A DNA stretch of 64,000 nucleotides from an uncultured Porphyromonadaceae bacterium (GCA_900550645.1 URTA01000003.1:1-64000), one strand, 5' to 3'; shown: positions 15,821-24,827, numbered from the stretch's first letter. Notes: generated from the sequence alone by a model not told the origin. Translations and numbers: made by a program.

Positions 15821-15842
15821 AATTGCCCACATCAGAGCCTCC

Positions 15843-15898
15843 GAGAACTCAGAGTACTCCGAGATCTCTGACAACTCCGATTTTCGGACACTCGGAGA
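15843..15898. repeat. 9-nt periodic intergenic repeat, copy 2
   Basis: Units GAGAACTCA, GAGTACTCC, GAGATCTCT, GACAACTCC, then more degenerate GATTTTCGG and ACACTCGGA. It ends 5 bp from the stop of the minus-strand TPR regulator gene, the same position relative to a gene end as copy 1. Confidence 0.75.
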
Positions 15899-15902
15899 CA
15901 GG

Positions 15903-17576
15903 TCAGCCGAGGCTGCGCAGCAAGTCCTCGAGCGACTGGTCGGCCGTCAGCCCGAGGTGGCGGCGCAGCCGCTGCCGGTTCTTCTTGACAGAATCGGGCT
16001 GAAGCTGGAGCATCCGAGCTATCTGCTTGGTATTCATGCCCGCCTTCAGGTATATCGACAGGCGGATGTCACCCTCTGTCACTGCCGGATATGTCGCCTT
16101 CAGCAGCGACGAGAACCCCGGGTGCACCTTCTCAAACAGCACCTTGAAATCCTCCCAGTCCTGCCGCCCTATCAGGTGCATCTTCACATTCTGCTCCAGC
16201 TGCCGTATTTGCGCCTCGCCGATTTCGCCGCCTTTTTTCATCTCTGAAATGTCGGACAACACAGCTTCAAGCACATTGTCCTTTTCCGTCATAGCCAGCG
16301 CCGACGACACCACCTTGCGACGCTCTCGCTCCAGCTCGAGGTTTGTACGCAGCGTGGCGAGCCGGTGCGACTGCATACGACGGTACAGGTAGAACAACGC
16401 TGTCCCGGCAACGAGCAGCAATGCCAGCACTACCAGCCATGTCCGCAGCCGCTCCTGCTTCAACTCGTTCTCACGCTTCTCGTCATTCTTCGCTATTTCC
16501 TCGCGCACCTCGCTGTTCAGAATGTTCAGGGACTCGTTGCGCGACAGCATAGAGTCCTGAAGCACTGCAATCTGGCGGTAATATACATTTGCAGAGTCAG
16601 CCATCCCCATAGCGTCATACACTCTGGCGGCAATCCCGAAAATGTCGCAAAGCTCATCTGCCGGCAGCCCCTCACGCGGCAACGACAGCAACCGGTCAAG
16701 ATGAGGCACTGCCTCTGCAATGCGCCCTTCGGAATAGAATCTGTTGGCCATTGCCAGATCCAGCGTCCTCCTTACCGAAGGGGGCAGATTAACCCTCATC
16801 AGCGCATTTGCAGCGTCAAGCGATGATTTGTCACCAGAAATCATGTACTTGTCTATAAGGACTTCGGCATAAAAACTTGTGTCACGCTGCGCCACAGGAT
16901 TGACCAGCAACGAGTCGAGTTTGGCAAGGGCAGCTTCATTATTTCCGAGCAGATGCAAGACGTTGGCGTTGTTGAGAGAGGTTTTTATATGCCAGTCATC
17001 AATTCTGTTACACTCCAAAAGGCTGTCTGCCAACGAGTAATACAGGTTCGCACGTTTCAGGTCGCCTATGTCAAGATACAGCTTGCCCAAGTCCAACGCC
17101 AGCCATGCGGTCATGAAGCCGTCTTTCTGCTCGGCGAAATAGTCATAACAGTCACGGAACACCTCATGCTGACGGAAAGAGTTGTCGCGGAAAAGCATCA
17201 GTGCCTCAAGATGACGGAAGCGGGCCATGTCGTATGGGTACGCCGCAGAGTCACACAGCTCTATTGCTCTGACGGTTAAGCGGCGCACAGTGTCGCCTTC
17301 TGCATGACGGCGTGTCGCCAACACAGCCGACCAATAGCAGCACCTTGCCTCAAGCTGGGACGGCGCAGGGCTACGGGCGATTTCATGTTTCAGAGAGTCG
17401 AGCGTCAGCGCGAAAACCGAATCCGGCGACACTTGTATCACCCCTCGCTCAAGATGCACAATGAGCGTATCTGATGCCGCAGACAGCGACCGCCAGCGGA
17501 ACAGCGAGTGAGCCACAGGCTGTTTCACACACGCCGACAATACCATGGCTATAAATATCGTCCAAAGGCATTTCAC
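15903..17576 (-). CDS. Membrane-anchored TPR regulator with C-terminal HTH
   Basis: Protein of 557 residues with a lipoprotein-like signal (IFIAMVLSAC, Cys16), TPR-like helical repeats across about 70-350, one transmembrane helix (about 384-404, WLVVLALLLVAGTALFYLY), a charged coiled coil, and a C-terminal LuxR-like helix-turn-helix (about 500-545: VTEGDIRLSIYLKAGMNTKQIARML ... SVKKNRQRLRRHLGL). This Bacteroidetes architecture places sensing repeats outside and the HTH inside the cell. The start is GTG at 17576, only 4 nt after a -7-like element, so the mRNA may be nearly leaderless. It is divergent from a secreted sorting-domain protein, a likely but unproven target. Confidence 0.82.
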   Translation of the reverse strand: MKCLWTIFIAMVLSACVKQPVAHSLFRWRSLSAASDTLIVHLERGVIQVSPDSVFALTLDSLKHEIARSPAPSQLEARCCYWSAVLATRRHAEGDTVRRLTVRAIELCDSAAYPYDMARFRHLEALMLFRDNSFRQHEVFRDCYDYFAEQKDGFMTAWLALDLGKLYLDIGDLKRANLYYSLADSLLECNRIDDWHIKTSLNNANVLHLLGNNEAALAKLDSLLVNPVAQRDTSFYAEVLIDKYMISGDKSSLDAANALMRVNLPPSVRRTLDLAMANRFYSEGRIAEAVPHLDRLLSLPREGLPADELCDIFGIAARVYDAMGMADSANVYYRQIAVLQDSMLSRNESLNILNSEVREEIAKNDEKRENELKQERLRTWLVVLALLLVAGTALFYLYRRMQSHRLATLRTNLELERERRKVVSSALAMTEKDNVLEAVLSDISEMKKGGEIGEAQIRQLEQNVKMHLIGRQDWEDFKVLFEKVHPGFSSLLKATYPAVTEGDIRLSIYLKAGMNTKQIARMLQLQPDSVKKNRQRLRRHLGLTADQSLEDLLRSLG

Positions 17577-17580
17577 GCCG

Positions 17581-17611
17581 TAAAGTTACAAAAAATCGCA
17601 GAAACTACACA
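17581..17611 (-). promoter_or_regulatory. Promoter of the TPR regulator gene
   Basis: On the minus strand TGTG (17611-17608), 19 bp, TAACTTTA (17588-17581): one mismatch to consensus in each box. The predicted RNA start falls at or within a few bases of the GTG start codon at 17576. Confidence 0.45.
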
Positions 17612-17649
17612 TTATCAGCATCTGTACCCCCAATGTACCCCATTAAAAC

Positions 17650-17685
17650 TTGCCGCAAAAGCTCCCTCCCGATAACTTTGCGGCA
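17650..17685 (+). promoter_or_regulatory. Promoter of the secreted protein gene, flanked by an inverted repeat
   Basis: TTG (17650-17652), 20 bp, TAACTTTG (17673-17680). A perfect 9-bp inverted repeat, TGCCGCAAA (17651-17659) and TTTGCGGCA (17677-17685), starts at the -33 box and ends just past the -7 box, so a dimeric regulator bound here would cover the core promoter. Confidence 0.55.
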
Positions 17686-17777
17686 TAAACATTTCACGGA
17701 GTTGCGGGAAAGCCAAACAGAAGCCAGCTCACCCGCATCTCCTCAAATCACCCAAACGGCTTCTACAACCAAAACAC

Positions 17778-19100
17778 ATGAAAAAATATCTACCTACACT
17801 GTTCGCGGCATTATGCGTATGCTCGCTCACAGCGACAAGTGCAACGCCGCAGGCCCTGTCCTCTAAGACACGCATCACCAAAGGGCGTGTCGAGACCGTG
17901 AGCAGCCCGCTCAAATCGCCCATGCGTTCCGCAGAGAACCCCACCACCGAGTTCACCGCCACCGAAGCCAACTTCTGTCCCGCCGGCACATTCTCAAGCG
18001 GCGTAGGAAGCTACTGGCTGATGCTTTCAAGTGCCGGCCTCAACAAGACACTGCCGACACACGAGGGACAGATGGCCCGCATATTCATCATGGCAGAGCC
18101 GCCGGCTGACGACAACGCGCCGGTGCTGCCCACAGGCAAATTCCCTATAAGCACATCAGGTGACGTGGTAAGCGGCTACGTTGACGCAGCTTCATCTGAC
18201 TTCCTCGACGTATTCCCCAACCCTGACGACCCTTCAAGCGGGCTTGTGGCATATTCATGGACTCCCGGAGGCGGCTATGTGGAAATATCTGATGCCGGCA
18301 ATGGTCAGTACACCATAAATGCAGTTTGGGACAACTGCGCCGCAGGTGAAGACGACACAGAGACAGTCACCTGCAAAGCGTCGTTCACAGGCGAGGTGCC
18401 TTATGTGGACTACTACGCATACACTCCGCTCGGCGGCGACCGCAATGTCAATGTAACAGGCATTTCAGGACGCTATGAGGGCGGCGGCTCATACAACATT
18501 GCAATGTACAATGTGCCTCTGGACGGTGACGGGTTCATCACCGGCGGCGGTGACCTCATCGGGCTTCAGTTCTTCACAAACGCCACAGAACACATCGACT
18601 TCGACGAAATATGCCAGACATATACAGCGTACGACGTGATGCAGTACGGCCCGAAGCCCGGCTGCTACATGCAGGGCACTTGGTACCAGCTGTTCGGCAG
18701 CCTGTGGCTCTCCGTGGGCACTTACCTGTCAGTCTATGACGAAAGTGACCTCTCTGCACCTGCGCTGACCGGTCTCGCAACTGGCGGCACAATAACAATA
18801 TCCAAGGCTGCAACCGAAGGCGAATACACCATCGACATCAATTTCACAACCCCCGAGAACAACACCGTAACTGCAAAATGGACAGGCGACCTGCCCAGCG
18901 TCATGGTAGACTCCACAGACGGCGTTGAGGGCATCGAGGCTGACGGCATCACAGTTCGCGGAGGCATAGGCTCTATCGAAGCTCCCGCCGGCGCGGAAAT
19001 CTTCAACCTCTCCGGCATACAGACCGGCAGCGACAACCTCCCCGCAGGTGTGTATGTAGTAAGATACAACGGCAAGACAACCAAAGTAATCGTGAAGTAA
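17778..19100 (+). CDS. Secreted protein with type IX-like C-terminal sorting domain
   Basis: Exported protein of 440 residues. It has a signal peptide (MKKYLPTLFAALCVCSLTATSA) and a C-terminal region of about 75 residues ending EIFNLSGIQTGSDNLPAGVYVVRYNGKTTKVIVK-like in order (written here in parts: EIFNLSGIQT, then LPAGVYVVRYNGKTTKVIVK), which fits the Por/T9SS type A sorting signature. The middle is beta-rich with many Gly, Thr and Asp residues and repeats of 'SGRYEGGG'-type hairpins; no enzymatic motif is recognised. Its promoter faces the TPR regulator gene, which suggests regulated surface display (inference). Function is unknown. Confidence 0.75.
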   Translation: MKKYLPTLFAALCVCSLTATSATPQALSSKTRITKGRVETVSSPLKSPMRSAENPTTEFTATEANFCPAGTFSSGVGSYWLMLSSAGLNKTLPTHEGQMARIFIMAEPPADDNAPVLPTGKFPISTSGDVVSGYVDAASSDFLDVFPNPDDPSSGLVAYSWTPGGGYVEISDAGNGQYTINAVWDNCAAGEDDTETVTCKASFTGEVPYVDYYAYTPLGGDRNVNVTGISGRYEGGGSYNIAMYNVPLDGDGFITGGGDLIGLQFFTNATEHIDFDEICQTYTAYDVMQYGPKPGCYMQGTWYQLFGSLWLSVGTYLSVYDESDLSAPALTGLATGGTITISKAATEGEYTIDINFTTPENNTVTAKWTGDLPSVMVDSTDGVEGIEADGITVRGGIGSIEAPAGAEIFNLSGIQTGSDNLPAGVYVVRYNGKTTKVIVK

Positions 19101-19118
19101 GTCTCAATGACACCCACC

Positions 19119-19144
19119 GGCGCGGAAGCAGCCGTTTCCGCGCC
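19119..19144 (+). terminator. GC-rich hairpin after the secreted protein gene
   Basis: GGCGCGGAA (19119-19127) pairs with TTCCGCGCC (19136-19144) around an 8-nt loop. There is no T tract; it may protect the 3' end ahead of the true terminator at 19154. Confidence 0.45.
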
Positions 19145-19153
19145 CGCCAATGG

Positions 19154-19204
19154 AAAAAATATCGCGGGCAGTGCGTGCTGTCTGCGATATTTTTTCTAAT
19201 TTTG
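19154..19204 (+). terminator. Intrinsic terminator overlapping a -7 promoter element
   Basis: AAAAAATATCGC (19154-19165) pairs over 12 bp with GCGATATTTTTT (19184-19195), a classical terminator with U tract. The T run leads directly into TAATTTTG (19197-19204), a -7 box for the PBP1A gene 122 bp downstream; no good -33 is seen. Confidence 0.7.
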
Positions 19205-19325
19205 CAGTTGACGCACTATATGCCTAATTTGCAGTGCATAATATCCCTGTAGAAGGCCTATTGAAACGTCCGCATTTTTGTTTCACTGCCAAAGGCTCAC
19301 GCCTGGGGCACACACTTTGGACTTA

Positions 19326-21791
19326 ATGAAGATTTTCAACATAAAACCCTCTTCCCGGGAACGCGGCGAGAACGGCGAGAACACCCGTAAGGAAAAGAAA
19401 CGCACCACCAAACAGAGCATCATACGCTGGATGTGGATCTCGTTTCTCGGCATGGGGTTCATAATCGCCACCCTGCTGCTGCTCATCTACAACGGCGTGA
19501 TAGGCTATATGCCCCCTATCGAGGAACTCGAAGACCCGCATGACAAACTTGCCTCGGTGATATACGCCGGCGACGGCACTACGGAGATGGGGCGTTATTT
19601 CCAGGGCGCGGGCAACCGCACATACAGCGACTACAAGGACGTGTCGCCACATGTCATCGACGCGCTGATAGCAACAGAAGACGTGCGCTTCGAAAGCCAT
19701 TCCGGCATAGACTTCCGTTCACTCGCCCGCTCTATCATCAAGACCATACTGATGCGCGACAAGTCGTCGGGCGGAGGCTCTACAATAACCCAGCAGCTTG
19801 CTAAGCAGCTGTATTCGCAGCCTTCGACCAACATTTTCAAGCGTGCGCTGCAGAAGCCTATAGAGTGGATGATCGCCATAAAGCTCGAGCGGTTCTACAC
19901 CAAGGAGGAAATCATCAACATGTACCTGAACCGGTTTGACTTCCTCAACAACGCGGTCGGCATCAAGACTGCCGCCAACGTGTATTTCGGCAAAGAGCCG
20001 GGCGACCTCAACGTCGAGGAGGCAGCCATGCTGGTCGGCATGCTCAAGAACCCGAGCTACTACAACCCGCTGCGATATGAAGACCGTGTGCGCAACCGCC
20101 GCAACGTTGTCATAGACCAGATGGTAAAGGCTGGCAAGCTCCCCGCCGCAGAAGCCGACAGCATCAAGCAGCTGCCATTGGGACTGGACTACCACCGTGT
20201 GGACCACAAGGAGGGGGAAGCCCCCTACCTGCGCGAGGAGATACGCCGCCTGATGACCGCCACCAAGCCGAAGCGACCCAACCGAAGCGACTACGGCAGC
20301 TCGACAGCATACACCATCGCGCTCAGCGCATACCGCACGGACTCTGTGCAATGGGAGGAAAACCCGCTCTGCGGCTGGATCGAGAAGAACCCGAAGCCAG
20401 ACGGCTCGTACTACAACCTGTACCAGGACGGCCTGCGCATATACACTACTATCGACCTCAAGATGCAAAAATATGCCGAAGAGGCTGTATACCAGCACCT
20501 CGGCGGCACGTTGCAGCCGGCGTTCACCGCCGAGAAGCGCGGCTCGAAATACGGGCCGTACTCCACCAACAACGGCGAAATATCAGGCTCGACGCTGCAA
20601 GGCATCATCGACAAAGCCATAAAGCAGACTGCCCGCTACCGCTCGATGAAAGAGGCAGGGGCTTCAGAGGCTGAAATCAAGAAGGCTTTCAACACCGCAT
20701 ACCCCATGGAGGTGTTCGCATGGGTCAAGAAGAACGGACGCTATGAGCCGGGCACGAAGACTGTCACCATGTCGCCGCGAGACTCGCTGATGTACATGAA
20801 GTCGATACTCCGCACAGGCATGATTGCCATGGACCCGGTGACGGGCTATGTCAAGGCATACGTCGGCGGCCCGGACTTCAACTTCTTCCAGTACGACATG
20901 GCATCACGGGGCAAGCGGCAAATAGGCTCTACCTCCAAACCGTTCCTCTATACCCTCGCCATGGAGCAGGGGAAAGACCCGTGTTCGTCGGTCAGCTCTT
21001 TCGCAAGCATCGGAGGCTGGACACCTCGCGGTAGCCGAGCCGGCTCAATGACACTGCAACAGGCTCTTACCTCGTCAAACAACGGCGTGTCTGCCAACTT
21101 GCTCAACGAACTCGGCGTGCCGCCGTTCATCGACAAGCTGCGCATGTTCGGCATCACAAGCTACATCGAGAGCAATATCACCATATCACTCGGCTCGTAT
21201 GACGCACCTGTTTCGGAAATGGTCAGCGCATACTCCACTTTCGCCAACCACGGCATCCGCGTAAACCCGGTATACGTAAGCCGCATAGAGGACAACCAGG
21301 GCAACGTGATATATTCCGCCAACGCGCACCGCACGGAGGTGACTTCGTCTGATGCGTGCGACGACATGGTGATGATGATGATGAATGTGGTCAACAACGG
21401 AACTGCCAGAGCGCTGCGCTCGGCATACAACCTCTCTGCGGAGATGGGCGGCAAGACCGGCACGACCAACAACAACTCCGATGCCTGGTACATGGGCTAC
21501 ACGCCGCAGATAGTCGTCGGCGTGTGGGTAGGAGGCGAAGAGCGGTATATCCACTTCAACAACAGCAGCATCGGCCAGGGCGCACGCTCTGCGCTGCCGA
21601 TATTCGGCATCTTCATGCAGAAGCTGTTTGCCGACAGGTCGCTGCCGTACCGCCAGGACATCAAGTTCGAGTTCCCGGAGGGCTACGTCCCCTGCGGAGG
21701 CTCGTGGGGCGAAATCTTCCAGTCCTCAGAACCGGCATCAAACGACGAAGTGCCGGAGGACGCGGAGGAGCTTGAGGGAGTATTCGACTGA
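19326..21791 (+). CDS. Class A penicillin-binding protein (PBP1A-type)
   Basis: Bifunctional peptidoglycan synthase of 821 residues, anchored in the inner membrane by one helix (about 36-56, ISFLGMGFIIATLLLLIYNGV). GT51 transglycosylase motifs are ATEDVRFESHSGIDFRSLAR (catalytic Glu), GGGSTITQQLAKQLY and KRALQKPIEWMIAIKLER. Transpeptidase motifs are GSTSKPF (SxxK), SSNNGVSAN (SxN) and GGKTGTTNN (KTGT). The ATG at 19326 (MKIFNIKPS) gives a normal short cytoplasmic tail; the TTG-started extension from 19278 is less likely. The C-terminal tail is acidic. Confidence 0.95.
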   Translation: MKIFNIKPSSRERGENGENTRKEKKRTTKQSIIRWMWISFLGMGFIIATLLLLIYNGVIGYMPPIEELEDPHDKLASVIYAGDGTTEMGRYFQGAGNRTYSDYKDVSPHVIDALIATEDVRFESHSGIDFRSLARSIIKTILMRDKSSGGGSTITQQLAKQLYSQPSTNIFKRALQKPIEWMIAIKLERFYTKEEIINMYLNRFDFLNNAVGIKTAANVYFGKEPGDLNVEEAAMLVGMLKNPSYYNPLRYEDRVRNRRNVVIDQMVKAGKLPAAEADSIKQLPLGLDYHRVDHKEGEAPYLREEIRRLMTATKPKRPNRSDYGSSTAYTIALSAYRTDSVQWEENPLCGWIEKNPKPDGSYYNLYQDGLRIYTTIDLKMQKYAEEAVYQHLGGTLQPAFTAEKRGSKYGPYSTNNGEISGSTLQGIIDKAIKQTARYRSMKEAGASEAEIKKAFNTAYPMEVFAWVKKNGRYEPGTKTVTMSPRDSLMYMKSILRTGMIAMDPVTGYVKAYVGGPDFNFFQYDMASRGKRQIGSTSKPFLYTLAMEQGKDPCSSVSSFASIGGWTPRGSRAGSMTLQQALTSSNNGVSANLLNELGVPPFIDKLRMFGITSYIESNITISLGSYDAPVSEMVSAYSTFANHGIRVNPVYVSRIEDNQGNVIYSANAHRTEVTSSDACDDMVMMMMNVVNNGTARALRSAYNLSAEMGGKTGTTNNNSDAWYMGYTPQIVVGVWVGGEERYIHFNNSSIGQGARSALPIFGIFMQKLFADRSLPYRQDIKFEFPEGYVPCGGSWGEIFQSSEPASNDEVPEDAEELEGVFD

Positions 21792-21860
21792 CATGGCAAA
21801 ACCATACGAATGAGCCGTAAATTTTCCGCAGTTTCCTTTCTTCATCTCGGAATAAATGCC

Positions 21861-21868
21861 TAATTTTG
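21861..21868 (+). promoter_or_regulatory. -7 element of the carboxyltransferase gene
   Basis: TAATTTTG, 40 bp before the ATG at 21909. A weak -33 (TTCT/TTTC, about 21837-21841) lies 19-20 bp upstream. Confidence 0.5.
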
Positions 21869-21908
21869 AAGCAGAAAAACCAACAAAAAACTTAAATCAC
21901 ATAAATTC

Positions 21909-23912
21909 ATGACTAACAAACTTCAAATCAGAGACTTAACTCTCCGCGACGGTCAGCAGTCACTCTTTGCTACCCGTCTGAAACAGGAGAACATCGACCG
22001 CCTGCTGCCGCTCTACCGCGACGCTCGCTTCTACATCATGGAAGTATGGGGCGGTGCAGTACCCGACTCTGTAATGCGTTACCTCGACGAAAGCCCCTGG
22101 GACCGTCTCCGCTCCTGCTCAAAGGAGATGAAAGGCATCTCGCTGCTTTCTGCCCTCTCTCGCGGCAGAAACCTCTTCGGATATGTCCCCTACCCCGGAC
22201 AGGTACTCGAAGGCTTCTACAAAGAGGCTATCAAGAACGGTCTGAATGTGATGCGTATATTTGATGCCCTCAACGACATCAACAACATAAAAGAGTCTAT
22301 CCGCCTCATCAACGAACTCGGCGGCATCGCTGACGCTGCCGTCTGCTACACCGTTGACCCCAAAGGCACTCCCGAAAACGAGAAAATCTTCACTGACGAA
22401 TACTTCGTTGAGAAGGCCAAAGAGATGGAACGCCTCGGCGCAAAGATGATCACACTCAAGGACATGGCCGGCCTCGTAAGCCCCTCTCGCATCTACACCC
22501 TGATGCCGAAGCTGAAAGAAGCCCTCACAGTGCCCGTTGACTTCCACACACACTGTACTCCCGGCTACGGCCTGGCTTCAGTGCTGACAGCTATCATCCG
22601 TGGCGTTGACATCGTTGACACCAACATCTGGTGGTTCGGCGGCGGCTCTGCAGCTCCCTCTATCGAGCTTATCAACATCTTCTGCCAGAAACTCGGCGTA
22701 GAAGTTGAGGCAAACATGGACGCTGTTGCCAAGATACGCCACGAGCTCAAGGATGCCCGCAAGGCTCTCGCTGAGTTCGACCTCAACAAGGACAACTGGC
22801 CCAAGGACTTCGACGAGGCTCTCGCAGCTATGCCCGCTGACATCGAGGCTGAATTCGACCGCGCAATCGAGGCTGCCAAGGAGAACCGCGAGGCAGACCT
22901 GCTCGACGCTTGCCACAAGATCGAGGCTTACTTCGGTCTGCCCAAGCCCAACGAGATCGTCAAGAACGCAGAGGTGCCCGGCGGCATGTACTCCAACATG
23001 GTTGCCAACCTCCGCGCCCTCAACGCAGAGGACGTGCTGGAAGAGGCTATGGCCCTCATTCCGAAGGTTCGCCGCGACGCTGGCCTCGTGCCCCTCGTGA
23101 CACCGACTTCACAGATCGTAGGCTCACAGGCCGTGGCTCTCGCTCTCGACCGCCGCAAAGGTGTTGAAGACTACACCAACAAGAACAACCAGTTCGTTGA
23201 CCTCGTGAAAGGCCAGTACGGCGAGACTCCCGTACCCGTTGACCCCAAGTTCCGTGAACTCATCACAGGCGACGCCAAGGAATACGAGTATGACGTCAAC
23301 TCATACAAGAAACCCGAAAACCCCGAGCTCGAGAAATTCGGCGGCGTGAAGCTCGCAGCCAACGACGAGGAATACCTCCTGCTGGAGCTCCTCCCCAAAG
23401 TAGCCGCAACATACCTCAAAAAACTACGCAAAATGGAATACGAAGCAAAGAACAACACTGCATCTTGCGCTTGCGGCGACGTGAACATCGACCTCAAGGT
23501 GACAGGTGCCCTCATCGACAAATTCGGCGGCCTGAAACTCGGTGCCGGCGAGCCTGACCACATGCTCCTCGAGCTGCTCCAGTCAGTGACCGCAACATAC
23601 CTCAAGAACAAGCACAACGTGCAGGTGAACGCTACCGCAACAGGTGCTGCCGCCGCTGCTGCTCCCGCTGAGGAAGAAGCTGCAGAGGAAGAGTTCACTG
23701 GCGAAGTGCTCCGCGCTCCCATGGGCGGCAAGGTGCTCGAAGTGTGCGTCAAGGTCGGCGACAAGATCAACGCTGGTGACACAGTGCTCGTATACGAGGC
23801 AATGAAGATGGAGAACGACCTCAAGTCTGACATCGCAGGTGTGGTAAAACGCATCCTCGTGGAAGAAGACGACGTGATCGGAACAGACCAGGCTCTCATC
23901 GAGTTCGAGTAA
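21909..23912 (+). CDS. Biotin-dependent carboxyltransferase (oxaloacetate decarboxylase alpha / pyruvate carboxylase B-like)
   Basis: Protein of 667 residues that moves CO2 between a keto acid and carboxybiotin. The N-terminal TIM barrel (1-290) has TLRDGQQSLFATRL (metal Asp, catalytic Gln), MEVWGGAVPDSVMRYLDESPWDRLR, the carboxylatable Lys in MITLKDMAGL and the metal motif VDFHTHCTPGYG. A conserved central domain follows, then an Ala/Pro/Glu-rich linker (about 558-583) and a biotinyl domain with EAMKMEN (biotin-Lys633). No beta or gamma membrane subunit and no biotin carboxylase gene is adjacent, so it may work in a soluble transcarboxylase/pyruvate carboxylase or with distant Na+-pump subunits. 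Codon choice differs from its neighbours (more GCT, TCT, GAG), as in highly expressed genes. Confidence 0.88.
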   Translation: MTNKLQIRDLTLRDGQQSLFATRLKQENIDRLLPLYRDARFYIMEVWGGAVPDSVMRYLDESPWDRLRSCSKEMKGISLLSALSRGRNLFGYVPYPGQVLEGFYKEAIKNGLNVMRIFDALNDINNIKESIRLINELGGIADAAVCYTVDPKGTPENEKIFTDEYFVEKAKEMERLGAKMITLKDMAGLVSPSRIYTLMPKLKEALTVPVDFHTHCTPGYGLASVLTAIIRGVDIVDTNIWWFGGGSAAPSIELINIFCQKLGVEVEANMDAVAKIRHELKDARKALAEFDLNKDNWPKDFDEALAAMPADIEAEFDRAIEAAKENREADLLDACHKIEAYFGLPKPNEIVKNAEVPGGMYSNMVANLRALNAEDVLEEAMALIPKVRRDAGLVPLVTPTSQIVGSQAVALALDRRKGVEDYTNKNNQFVDLVKGQYGETPVPVDPKFRELITGDAKEYEYDVNSYKKPENPELEKFGGVKLAANDEEYLLLELLPKVAATYLKKLRKMEYEAKNNTASCACGDVNIDLKVTGALIDKFGGLKLGAGEPDHMLLELLQSVTATYLKNKHNVQVNATATGAAAAAAPAEEEAAEEEFTGEVLRAPMGGKVLEVCVKVGDKINAGDTVLVYEAMKMENDLKSDIAGVVKRILVEEDDVIGTDQALIEFE

Positions 23913-23938
23913 TCACAACGCAACGTCCAGAACCGTGT

Positions 23939-24009
23939 CTGACGGCCATAAGCCGTCAGCACAAAGACAACATACAGGGTGTGCCGCACTTCCGGCGCAC
24001 CCTATTTTA
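23939..24009 (+). terminator. Double hairpin terminator
   Basis: CTGACGGC (23939-23946) pairs with GCCGTCAG (23952-23959). A second 11-bp stem, AGGGTGTGCCG (23976-23986) with its complement (23993-24003, one G-U), is followed by ATTTTAAT. The second is the likely intrinsic terminator of the carboxyltransferase transcript. Confidence 0.75.
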
Positions 24010-24054
24010 ATATTGTAGACTTATTTCTCACCCTGCATTTTTCGGGACAGACAC

Positions 24055-24085
24055 TTGGCGCGTGGCGAAGATTTCACTACTTTTG
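24055..24085 (+). promoter_or_regulatory. Promoter of the M23 peptidase gene
   Basis: TTG (24055-24057), 20 bp, TACTTTTG (24078-24085), 28 bp before the ATG at 24114. Confidence 0.65.
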
Positions 24086-24113
24086 CACATACAACCAAAA
24101 CATCACGCCAAAC

Positions 24114-24722
24114 ATGGACGAACTGAACAACGACAACAGCCAACAACCTGAAAAGCCCGGGAAACCCGGAAAGAAAAGACCCAAGGACAAGCGAAAGCGC
24201 AGAAAGAGATGTAGAATAGCCCTGCTCGTCATCGGGGCGATAATCCTGATAGGCTTCCTCCTGCCCCAAAACATGAGGATGCCCGTGGAAGGTGCGACAA
24301 AAAACTCATATCACCCACAGTCATTCTGGTACTATCCGTGGGGAACGTCAGTGACACACAAGGGCGTAGACATCTTCGCCCCGAAAGGCACGCCCATATA
24401 TGCAGCCACCCCAGGGCTTGTGCTGTACGCCGGCAGCATGCCCGGCAAAGGCGGCAAAGTAGTAGGCATACTCGGTCCGAAATGGCGCATACACTACTAT
24501 GCCCACCTCGACTCCGTGACCACAACGACAGGCGCGATAGTAGGCCACAACACCCAGATCGGCACCGTCGGCAACACCGGCAACGCAGCCAACACCCCCT
24601 CGCACCTCCACTACGGACTGGCAACGCCCATCCCCTACTTCTGGAGATACGATTCCGAGGCACGCCAAGGCTGGAAGAAGATGTTCTACCTCAACCCCAT
24701 CGACGCCCTCGAAGGCCGCTGA
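24114..24722 (+). CDS. M23 family (LytM-type) metallopeptidase, membrane-anchored
   Basis: Protein of 202 residues. A Lys/Arg/Pro-rich cytoplasmic N-terminus (about 1-35) precedes one transmembrane helix (IALLVIGAIILIGFLL) and a periplasmic LytM domain. Zinc/catalytic motifs are visible: TSVTHKGVDIFAPKGTPIYA (HxxxD), IHYYAHLDS, and SHLHYGL (HxH). It should cut, or help activate cutting of, peptidoglycan cross-bridges. The ATG at 24114 follows a good promoter. It is convergent with the DUF4143 ATPase gene and followed by a 9-nt periodic repeat. Confidence 0.9.
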   Translation: MDELNNDNSQQPEKPGKPGKKRPKDKRKRRKRCRIALLVIGAIILIGFLLPQNMRMPVEGATKNSYHPQSFWYYPWGTSVTHKGVDIFAPKGTPIYAATPGLVLYAGSMPGKGGKVVGILGPKWRIHYYAHLDSVTTTTGAIVGHNTQIGTVGNTGNAANTPSHLHYGLATPIPYFWRYDSEARQGWKKMFYLNPIDALEGR

Positions 24723-24752
24723 CCGCCTCCACTGTCCGCAGTATGACAGCAC

Positions 24753-24776
24753 CTCGGAGTTCTCCGAGTTCTCTGA
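24753..24776. repeat. 9-nt periodic intergenic repeat, copy 3
   Basis: Three units, CTCGGAGTT, CTCCGAGTT, CTCTGACGA, lie between the convergent M23 peptidase and DUF4143 ATPase genes. This is the shortest copy of the family. Confidence 0.65.
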
Positions 24777-24827
24777 CGAACCATATCAGAATGCAAAGCT
24801 TCTCTTAGGGAGAGATGTGCGGACGAC

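Noticed and set aside
17651..17685. Invertible promoter between the 9-bp inverted repeats
   Set aside because: Only 17 bp lie between the arms, too short for site-specific inversion, and no recombinase is adjacent; an operator is more likely.
21367..21385. GAT trinucleotide run as a contingency locus
   Set aside because: It is in frame inside the PBP1A gene, encodes Met residues and is short; no frame change would result from triplet slippage.
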